Shown here: positions 6,957-13,147 of the stretch, piece after piece
Layout of the letters: the number at the start of each line of letters is the position of its first letter
Numbering within the stretch: the first letter of the stretch is position 1
Assembly: GCA_015163845.1 (NCBI GenBank)
Contig: JAAOII010000133.1
Coordinates: 1-16,606 of the forward strand
Length of the DNA: 16,606 nt
Direction: 5' to 3'
Source: Candidatus Portiera sp.
GTDB taxonomy: Bacteria; Pseudomonadota; Gammaproteobacteria; CBDBNL01; JAAOII01
Made by a program: the position numbers and the translations under genes
The notes under the pieces: generated by a model
Told to the model about the DNA's origin: nothing
What the model saw: only the letters and a program-made list of their open reading frames with translations
Database searches by the model: none

Positions 6957-9900
6957 ATGAAACATTACAACGAAGTAACCCTATCTCAATTACCTGCAAT
7001 GAAAGTATTGCATAATTTGGGATGGAAATATCTATCTAGGGAACAAGTGCGTAAAGAGAGAGAGGGTAATAGCAGTTTCCTCTTGCAGGATATCCTTGAA
7101 GAACGTCTTGCTGCAATAAACGGCGGTGACTTTACTAAAAGTGATATAACCACTGCTATCCGTGAACTCAGCCCTAATGCTAATGACCTAATCATTAGTA
7201 ATATAGAAATCTATAAACTCTTGATAAGTGGAACTAATATTGACAAGAGTGGTGACACTAAAGTAGCTGGCTTCAAACCATTCAAATATATGGACTGGGA
7301 TAATTTGGATAATAATCATTTCCATTTTACTTGTGAGTTTGATGCGAGCCAAGGTCGTAATCATAAAAGGATAGATGTCATATTATTCGTTAATGGCATC
7401 CCCATGGCAGTGGTGGAGTGTAAGTCGCCATGGGTTAATCTTGTCCAAGCAAAAACACAAATTGAGGGATACCAGACATCTATAACTAGGTTGTTTTCTT
7501 TTGTACAGATTGTCGCTGCTATCAATGCTGGATCTAAACAACAGAATGGTGGTGATGAAGAACAGAATGCTCGAGACAAAGCACAGTATGCTTCTATTGG
7601 TGGTGATAAGAACTATTGGGCTGGTTGGCGTGAGGAGGATGAAGATAATCTGGGCTTTAGTGAAGAATATATAAGTGGCATATTGAATGCAGATGTGCCG
7701 TCAGATGTTCTTCAGTTAATGGATGGTGATCTTTATCAGGAAACAAATATTGCAAAAGAAACTAATAGCAAAGGAGGTTTTGATAATGACCAGAATAGAT
7801 TCCTGATTTCACTTTTCAATCGTGAAAGGTTTTTAGATTTAGTGCGGAATTTTATTATCATTGGTAACCACTCCAAGAAGATGGCCTTGTCGCATCAATA
7901 CTTTGTAGTTAAGAATTCCTTGATTAGGGTGGGGGAAGAATCCCAGTCAAGTTCTGGCACACGCAGAGCAGGTGGAGTCATATGGCATACTCAGGGTTCG
8001 GGCAAGAGCATGGTGATGATTTTACTCATCAAGAACTTGCAGAGGTCTTTAGGGGCGGAAGATCCTCGGGTGATTTTAGTATCTGATCGTTTGGAACTGA
8101 ATGACCAGATGGTAAGCAATCTCAAAGAAAGTAATCTTGATTATAAGTTAGCTAAGACCGGCAAGGATTTACGTGACTTGATTATTAATAAAAGTGCTCC
8201 AGTTATTTTAGCTAATGTGCATAAGTTTGAGAATGCTGTGGTTGATAGCAAAACTGATAAGCCGCTCATAAACGAAAGCAAGAATATATTTTTATTAGTG
8301 GATGAATGTCACCGCACTCAATATGGCGATTATGCTAAAGCCATGCGGCGTATTTTACCCAATGGCTGTTATATTGGCTTTACTGGCACCCCTCTACTTG
8401 ATCGCTACAAGAATAGCACTTTTGCAACATTTGGTGAGTTTATTACGCCTTCCTATCCTATAAAGAGTGCGTTGAAAGATAAAACAGTTGTCCGACTAAT
8501 GTATGAGGCAAGGGAAACAACTCTGGATGTTAATGATAATGAGATTGATCAAGCAACAGCAGAGGCAACAAAGGGGCTATCCACTAATGAGGCCAATAGA
8601 ATCAAACGCAACTTTTCCAGCATATACACTCTAAGACAACTGAAGTCATTAATAGGGGCGAGGGCAAAAGATATAGCAAAGCATTACATCAGCCATACAG
8701 GCCTATATCCAGAAGCCGCAGAAAACATTAAAGCCCAATTGGTGGCACCAAGTAAAGCACATGCTATTTTATATCATCAAGCACTTACAGCACTTGGTAT
8801 TGCGAGTAAAGTAATTATTTCTCCTCCTAGTCCAGATAACAAAGAAACAGAAGTGGATGTGGATTCTATTAGTAAAATAGAAGCATTGGAGCTAGTCAAT
8901 AAGTTCTGGGAAACAGAGATTATTAAAGATGGCAGAAGTGCCGTGGCTTATGAGCGGCAGGCAATTCAAGATTTCAAAGAATCGCCTAGCCCGCAAATTC
9001 TAATAGTAGTAGATAAACTCATCACTGGTTTTGATGCACCCAAGAATACTATCTTATATCTATGTAAGTCATTGAAAGACCATACTTTATTACAGGCAAT
9101 TGCCAGAGTCAATCGAGTATATCCTGGTAAGAAGGAAGGTCTAATCGTTGACTATAATTTGACTTTTGGTGATTTAAAGCAAGCACTAAATGATTATGAT
9201 GAGTTACAAGGATATACTTCAAAAGACCTAGAGGATACCCTGCAAAGCATCTCTGGTTTGCTTACACTTTTTGAGATGGCTTATCAAAAGATCAAGGATG
9301 CTTTGGTTATGAATAAAGAAAAGAATTCTGAGGAGCATTGGGATAATCTTATAGCCAAAGTCATGAGTAAGGATAATGCTGACAGATTCTGCCAAGAATA
9401 TAGGAGGATGATGGAACTCTATGCTCAGTTAGCATCCACTCAAGCATTTCATGATAAATATCGCGAGGAATTTGATGAGATAAATAAACATATACGTTTG
9501 GCATCTCAACTATACAGGTATATCATGCAACTAAAAGATCCCACATCAAAGGATATGCTCATAGCCAATGAACTAATGCTCTATGCACTAAACAATAGTG
9601 TAACTGCAAATAGCTTCAGTGCTGCTGGTGAACCAGTAGCGGTTGATACATTAATAAACCCGACTTCCACAGAAGAAGATGTTGTTGAAGACCAAGAAGA
9701 AAAATATGACGGCGAAGATAATGATGAGAAAGATGACAAAGACGAGAATGGTAATTTGTATAAAAGAAAATACTTCCAAGATTATCACAAAACATTATCT
9801 AAGATGGAAAGGGAAATTAAGGATAGTGCAGATTCACATCCACATTTTGCAGAAAAGATGTCTGAATTAATCAAAGAAGCATTGGATGAGTTTCAACAAA

Positions 9901-10352
9901 TGGTTCAGGACTTTGTTGACAACATCATAACCATGACTGAATGTGAAAGTAGGAGTAAGAAATTACTTGAGAATACTGGCGTCCAGTTGGAGAAATATAT
10001 GAAAGCCAAGAACATAGATCCCCTACCCTCTTGCTTAGCAGACATGCCTGATGCTTTAGAATATTTTCATGTGTTAAGTAATATGTTGCCAAAAGATCGC
10101 TCTCTTAATCTTGAACTAGAGCAAGCATTATGCGATATATCAAAAAATACATTAAGTATACTGGAAGGAGATGATCACTATGGCTGGTGTGATGATATTG
10201 ATGCGGAGAAGAAAGTTAGATTTGCCGTCCGCAGTGGCGTATGGACCTTGGAAGATGAGCATGAAAGTTTCCCCAAGGAACAGTATAAAGCAGTAGCAGA
10301 TAAAATGTTAGACATCGGTCGTGCCCGTAGCAGCCCAAACTCCACCCAATAA
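6957..10352 (+). CDS. hsdR: Type I restriction endonuclease motor/nuclease subunit (HsdR), 1131 aa
   Basis: HsdR gives the R2M2S complex ATP-driven DNA translocation and cutting away from the recognition site. Visible motifs: PD-(D/E)xK nuclease in the N-terminal domain (D140, then E154-C-K156); helicase motif I TQGSGKS (345-351); motif II DECH (449-452); motif III TGTP (476-479); motif VI QAIARVNR (713-720). The helical C-terminal part, which docks on M and S, holds a very acidic stretch (about 905-930). Length is normal for the family. ATG 6957 is 15 nt after the rloC stop with no clear Shine-Dalgarno, suggesting coupling; ATG 6999 is a weaker alternative. It is the last gene of the restriction operon. 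No motif is missing. Confidence 0.97.
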   Translation: MKHYNEVTLSQLPAMKVLHNLGWKYLSREQVRKEREGNSSFLLQDILEERLAAINGGDFTKSDITTAIRELSPNANDLIISNIEIYKLLISGTNIDKSGDTKVAGFKPFKYMDWDNLDNNHFHFTCEFDASQGRNHKRIDVILFVNGIPMAVVECKSPWVNLVQAKTQIEGYQTSITRLFSFVQIVAAINAGSKQQNGGDEEQNARDKAQYASIGGDKNYWAGWREEDEDNLGFSEEYISGILNADVPSDVLQLMDGDLYQETNIAKETNSKGGFDNDQNRFLISLFNRERFLDLVRNFIIIGNHSKKMALSHQYFVVKNSLIRVGEESQSSSGTRRAGGVIWHTQGSGKSMVMILLIKNLQRSLGAEDPRVILVSDRLELNDQMVSNLKESNLDYKLAKTGKDLRDLIINKSAPVILANVHKFENAVVDSKTDKPLINESKNIFLLVDECHRTQYGDYAKAMRRILPNGCYIGFTGTPLLDRYKNSTFATFGEFITPSYPIKSALKDKTVVRLMYEARETTLDVNDNEIDQATAEATKGLSTNEANRIKRNFSSIYTLRQLKSLIGARAKDIAKHYISHTGLYPEAAENIKAQLVAPSKAHAILYHQALTALGIASKVIISPPSPDNKETEVDVDSISKIEALELVNKFWETEIIKDGRSAVAYERQAIQDFKESPSPQILIVVDKLITGFDAPKNTILYLCKSLKDHTLLQAIARVNRVYPGKKEGLIVDYNLTFGDLKQALNDYDELQGYTSKDLEDTLQSISGLLTLFEMAYQKIKDALVMNKEKNSEEHWDNLIAKVMSKDNADRFCQEYRRMMELYAQLASTQAFHDKYREEFDEINKHIRLASQLYRYIMQLKDPTSKDMLIANELMLYALNNSVTANSFSAAGEPVAVDTLINPTSTEEDVVEDQEEKYDGEDNDEKDDKDENGNLYKRKYFQDYHKTLSKMEREIKDSADSHPHFAEKMSELIKEALDEFQQMVQDFVDNIITMTECESRSKKLLENTGVQLEKYMKAKNIDPLPSCLADMPDALEYFHVLSNMLPKDRSLNLELEQALCDISKNTLSILEGDDHYGWCDDIDAEKKVRFAVRSGVWTLEDEHESFPKEQYKAVADKMLDIGRARSSPNSTQ

Positions 10353-10424
10353 TCTATAAGATTCCATCATTCTTTAAAGTTACAGATTTTTTATTAACAA
10401 TATTATTTATATAGAGGAAACCAA
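10353..10424 (+). other. Spacer hsdR to repeat-protein gene, with shared leader motif
   Basis: This 72-bp gap has no hairpin terminator. It contains TTATTAACAAT (10391-10401), also found 20 nt before rloC, and a GAGGAAA ribosome site (10414-10420). Transcription may run from hsdR into the next gene. Confidence 0.4.
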
Positions 10425-11390
10425 ATGATACTCAAAGAAACAAAACATCACAGATCCGATGGAACATTAAAACGTATTGATGAATTCCAGAATGATGACA
10501 AATACCCAATATTGCGACGCCATTATAATGAAGGCGGGGACTTAGAGTTAGTAGAGGACTGCGATGGAGACAGCGGAGATACTATAATCAAATTATACTA
10601 TCGCGCAGATAAGACCATAATTAAGGGAGAAGGTATAAATGAATATGGAAAGGTTACTTTAAGAAGATTTTACAATTCCAATAAAATGATAGAACGTGAA
10701 GAGGAATATGATGAGGTCAATGGCAACTTGATAAAATTAACTTCTTTCTGGACATTGTCTCCTGAATCGAAAGTTATATTCATTGACGCTAATATTCCAG
10801 GAGTTAATACGATATACAAAGCAAATCAAGAGAAACAAGTAGAATATTATCATCCCAGTAGAAAGGTCTTGGTTAGAAGAGAGTACTTTCATGCAACGGG
10901 CAAGTTGGATATAGTTGAACATCATGATATTTCATCAGAAAATAGCTCTCATGTTGTTAAGACATTTACTCATGATGATAGATCTCTTAAAAAATCAGTG
11001 TTCTATGATTTAGAATCAAATGATCTTAGGCAAACCATTGAATACCATGGCAATCAATCTGTCAAGCGGATCCAAATATTTGAGAGTGATGATTCCAAAT
11101 GTGTTTGTGAACTACACTATCGTGAAGATGGCACCTTAGAGTATAGAGAAGGAATCGATGAAGATGGTTCACTACTCAAACAATATTGTAGACCAGATGG
11201 AAGCGCTCATAAGATAGAAATGTATAACCCTGAAACAAATAAGATTTTAGGTATCGGATATTATAGAGAAGATACCACCATAGAAACTACTGAGGTATAT
11301 GATCCAACAACAGGTGCTCTCTTAGGGAAGTCCCAACATAATCGAGACGGGTCAATAAAAAGCCAAACTCTGGAAAATATCTTTGGATAA
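10425..11390 (+). CDS. Tandem beta-hairpin-type repeat protein, 321 aa, unknown function
   Basis: The whole protein is built of about 25-residue units centred on aromatic/His-R-x-D-G-[TS]-like turns. Examples: HRSDGT (9), HYNEGG (33), YYRADKT (58), FYNSNK (82), HYREDGT (231), YCRPDGS (254), YYREDTT (279), HNRDGS (305). They alternate with E-x-YD-x-x-TG-x-L segments, clearest in 230-311. Such units recall MORN_2/YwqK-type and phytoplasma DUF2963 repeats; this is resemblance only. It has no signal peptide, membrane helix or catalytic motif. ATG 10425 has GAGGAAA just upstream. Its end lies 7 bp before the next gene, so they are probably cotranscribed. It may be a binding or scaffold protein; a link with the restriction system rests on position alone. 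Confidence 0.8.
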   Translation: MILKETKHHRSDGTLKRIDEFQNDDKYPILRRHYNEGGDLELVEDCDGDSGDTIIKLYYRADKTIIKGEGINEYGKVTLRRFYNSNKMIEREEEYDEVNGNLIKLTSFWTLSPESKVIFIDANIPGVNTIYKANQEKQVEYYHPSRKVLVRREYFHATGKLDIVEHHDISSENSSHVVKTFTHDDRSLKKSVFYDLESNDLRQTIEYHGNQSVKRIQIFESDDSKCVCELHYREDGTLEYREGIDEDGSLLKQYCRPDGSAHKIEMYNPETNKILGIGYYREDTTIETTEVYDPTTGALLGKSQHNRDGSIKSQTLENIFG

Positions 11391-11397
11391 TATTCCT

Positions 11398-12033
11398 ATG
11401 TATAATAATATTAACCCAATGAAAAGATTAATGATTTGTTTGATAAGCTTAGTTGCTTTAAGCATCCCTCTACAAACATTAGCCAAAGATAAATGGGAAG
11501 CTATTTGTGAAAAAGATGAAATCACAAAAGATTTTGTTGGAGCTGCATCTTTTACTTCTTCTACTAAACCTGGAATAACTGTTAGGTTGCATATGTTTAG
11601 CAGAATAAATGGTCGCGCCAGTGGAATTGTAGATTTAATGTTTGAAGAAAATAAATCATTCCCAGATTCTAGTCTTACGGAGTATGGCAAGAACACTTTA
11701 CATCTTGGCTTTTTTGGTAGAATACTAATTCCAGATATAAGCTTTGAACCTGATGGGGGAAAAACATACCCTAGTTTCGTTACTACAATTGATTATTATT
11801 ATGGCCCATATGAAACTCTCGAAAAACATTACAAAATTCCTAAACTTATGTTATCGCAAAGTTTAATGAGAATAGCATTGTTTTATAAAAATGTTGATTA
11901 TGACTTAGTGACTTATGAAATTCCTTTGACAAATCTTAAAATAACTCTAGAAGAATTATTAAGGACATGCAAATACAAATCACAAATGGATGGAAATGTG
12001 AAGAAGTTTTATTCCAAGTATATCAAAATATAA
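11398..12033 (+). CDS. Putative exported protein of unknown family, about 211 aa
   Basis: The N-terminus is a clear Sec-type signal peptide: basic KR, hydrophobic core LMICLISLVALSIPL, and likely cleavage after QTLA, leaving a mature protein starting KDKWEAIC. Two cysteines (about 37 and 191) bracket the mature domain and could form a disulfide. The middle is beta-like and aromatic-rich. No lipobox is seen, so a soluble periplasmic protein is most likely. Start choice is open: ATG 11398 has a weak GGA upstream, ATG 11419 gives the tightest signal peptide, and a TTG at 11383 would overlap the previous gene. It probably shares a transcript with the 321-aa repeat gene. I recognise no family. Confidence 0.75.
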   Translation: MYNNINPMKRLMICLISLVALSIPLQTLAKDKWEAICEKDEITKDFVGAASFTSSTKPGITVRLHMFSRINGRASGIVDLMFEENKSFPDSSLTEYGKNTLHLGFFGRILIPDISFEPDGGKTYPSFVTTIDYYYGPYETLEKHYKIPKLMLSQSLMRIALFYKNVDYDLVTYEIPLTNLKITLEELLRTCKYKSQMDGNVKKFYSKYIKI

Positions 12034-12105
12034 GTACATTAATATGGGATGAGTTGAGTGGGGGGAAGAAAGTTTGCGGTTTGGGGTGATGGTGGTCTAT
12101 AAAGG

Positions 12106-12134
12106 TTGATTTAGCTGATGGGGTGTGATATAAT
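12106..12134 (+). promoter_or_regulatory. Sigma70 promoter TTGATT-17-TATAAT with extended -10
   Basis: TTGATT (12106-12111), a 17-bp spacer and a perfect TATAAT (12129-12134) preceded by TG (12126-12127). This is the best promoter match I found in the window. The start near 12141 lies about 380 nt before the next ATG (12523), implying a long leader or a separate small transcript. Confidence 0.65.
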
Positions 12135-12425
12135 TCCACTATAGCTAAGGACGGGATTAATGTTCATTTAGTCATTTGCTTCATATTATATTTGTTACTT
12201 ATATAGCATTAATATAAATTGGGCAAGTAAGCATTAGATCAATATCCCAATTAACTCCAGCAGCTATAAATTTCTGGCACCTGTGTTCGTGCACTGGTCG
12301 TAATAAAACTTTTCTGGCATCTATATATCCAATGATATGTAGGGGTGTATCTAGGCATTTAATCTTCGCCTGTATATTCTCATACATAAGGCGTGGCTGT
12401 ATGGATTATGCCGAGGTATGTGTAT

Positions 12426-12468
12426 GGGTGTTTTGCCAAGGGGGTTGCATGGGGGTTTTGCTTGGGGG
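12426..12468 (+). repeat. G-tract imperfect tandem repeat, possible G-quadruplex
   Basis: Four G runs (GGG 12426-12428, GGGGG 12440-12444, 12451-12455 and 12464-12468) are separated by T-rich spacers with TTGC or TTTTGC in common. The unit GGGGGTTTTGCTT is about 13 bp. The spacing allows a G-quadruplex on the plus strand, though the first loop (11 nt) is long. It lies 55-97 bp upstream of the 114-aa gene. Confidence 0.65.
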
Positions 12469-12522
12469 TTTTATATGAGTGTTGCTAAGTTAATTTATGA
12501 TAATAAAATATGAGGGGACAAA

Positions 12523-12867
12523 ATGAACCATATAGGAAAGAACACACGAGGTAGCAGTCAAAGTGGTGGATATGAATCACATAATGCTAATAATAATACG
12601 CAACATATGCAGCATATATTAGATGAGCAACAAATAGAAGCCAATAGTTTGACTTTACCACTTTATGGATTTAAAGTTATTGAAGCAACTACAAAAGTTC
12701 GCAATGAAGGGCAAGATAAACCTAGCAGGAACAAAATAGATCCTTCTAATAGTAATGATATTTTAGAGGATGAGCAGTATTTACTAGAATCTAAGTCGGG
12801 TATTTTAGAGGTGATTTTAGAAACTCCTAAAAGAGTTATTAGGTCTTTGTTATCAGGGGAACGTTAG
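12523..12867 (+). CDS. Orphan hypothetical protein, 114 aa
   Basis: ATG 12523 has a strong GAGGGG five nt upstream, so translation is credible. The N-terminal 35 residues are rich in Asn, Ser, Gln, Gly and His and probably disordered. The rest is mixed, ending in an amphipathic basic helix (about 93-112, with PKRVIRSLL). There is no signal peptide, membrane helix or known motif. It stands alone between two intergenic regions and ends convergently with ileS. Family unknown. Confidence 0.6.
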   Translation: MNHIGKNTRGSSQSGGYESHNANNNTQHMQHILDEQQIEANSLTLPLYGFKVIEATTKVRNEGQDKPSRNKIDPSNSNDILEDEQYLLESKSGILEVILETPKRVIRSLLSGER

Positions 12868-12959
12868 TTTTCACACTAATAGATCTGAGCTAGACATCTA
12901 ACCAGATGATGAATAATATAAGAGAGAAATAATAGGAGGAGAATTCTTTCCTCAACAAA

Positions 12960-13069
12960 ATAATGCCGTGGAATGCCAGTTAAGCTCGCAGCGGGGCTGT
13001 GGTATCCCGGGACCCCACATTATAGCGGTCCATGGAGTCGTGCTTAAGTAGTTCTTAACCAGAAGAACT
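12960..13069 (+). ncRNA. Candidate structured RNA (weak)
   Basis: On the plus strand, ATAATG (12960-12965) pairs with CATTAT (13018-13023). TGTGG pairs with CCACA around a TCCCGGGA palindrome. TTAAGC pairs with GCTTAA (near 13045). AGTTCTT/AAGAACT (13050-13069) makes a hairpin followed by TTTCTT. Two GTGG copies compete for one CCAC, as in switching structures. Composition is clearly more GC-rich than the flanks. There is no known family match and no clear promoter, so this is a proposal only. Confidence 0.2.
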
Positions 13070-13075
13070 TTCTTA
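13050..13075 (+). terminator. Possible weak plus-strand terminator hairpin
   Basis: AGTTCTT (13050-13056), loop AACCAG, AAGAACT (13063-13069), then a short T-rich tail TTTCTT. The stem is 7 bp and AT-rich and the tail is interrupted by C, so efficiency would be modest. It could end transcription from the 114-aa gene before it runs into ileS. Confidence 0.35.
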
Positions 13076-13100
13076 ATGCAGGGCTTCTTGGATCTTTTTT

Positions 13101-13128
13101 AAGTATCTTTGTCTAAGTATCTTTGTCT
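13101..13128. repeat. Perfect 14-bp tandem repeat
   Basis: AAGTATCTTTGTCT occurs twice head to tail (13101-13114 and 13115-13128), just past the 3' end of ileS. Two perfect copies may vary in number by slippage. Confidence 0.9.
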
Positions 13129-13133
13129 AAGAG

Positions 13134-13147
13134 CGGATAATTATCCG
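13134..13147. repeat. 14-bp perfect palindrome across the ileS stop codon
   Basis: CGGATAA (13134-13140) is followed directly by its reverse complement TTATCCG (13141-13147). The ileS TAA lies inside it. With no loop it would make a poor RNA hairpin; it may be chance or a binding site. Confidence 0.6.

Larger units (their letters stand above)
12034..12522. other. Long intergenic region with promoter and G-tract repeat
   Basis: No convincing gene lies in these 490 bp. They hold a G6 run (12060-12065), a good promoter (12106-12134), a 7-bp inverted repeat AATTGGG/CCCAATT (12217-12223 and 12246-12252), and TTTCTGGCA occurring twice 40 bp apart (12271 and 12311). A G-tract repeat (12426-12468) follows, then a ribosome site GAGGGG (12512-12517) for the next gene. 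A 62-codon minus-strand ORF (12199-12387) has no ribosome site and is not called. The stretch could be a long leader or encode a small RNA. Confidence 0.55.
12868..13140. other. Intergenic region between 114-aa gene and ileS, with GC-rich core
   Basis: No ORF of note. An AT-rich part (12868-12958) is followed by a GC-rich block (about 12960-13048) with several complementary segments, a 7-bp stem hairpin (13050-13069) and a 14-bp tandem repeat (13101-13128). The two flanking genes converge here, so terminators for both are expected, but no classic hairpin plus U-run serving ileS is visible. It does not match tRNA, 5S, SRP, tmRNA or RNase P consensus motifs that I can check by eye. Confidence 0.5.

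Noticed and set aside
12199..12387. 62-codon minus-strand ORF in the long intergenic region
   Set aside because: There is no ribosome site, no recognisable motif and the length is within chance for this composition. The peptide looks fairly protein-like, so conservation would be needed to revive it.
12963..12983. Six-codon leader peptide ATG CCG TGG AAT GCC AGT TAA
   Set aside because: The nearby AGGAGG (12934-12939) is more than 20 nt away and no amino-acid gene follows on that strand.
12960..13069. tRNA, tmRNA, SRP RNA or 6S RNA in the GC-rich block
   Set aside because: No T-loop consensus, CCA end, SRP GGTCAGGTCCGGAAGG-type loop or convincing 6S layout was found.
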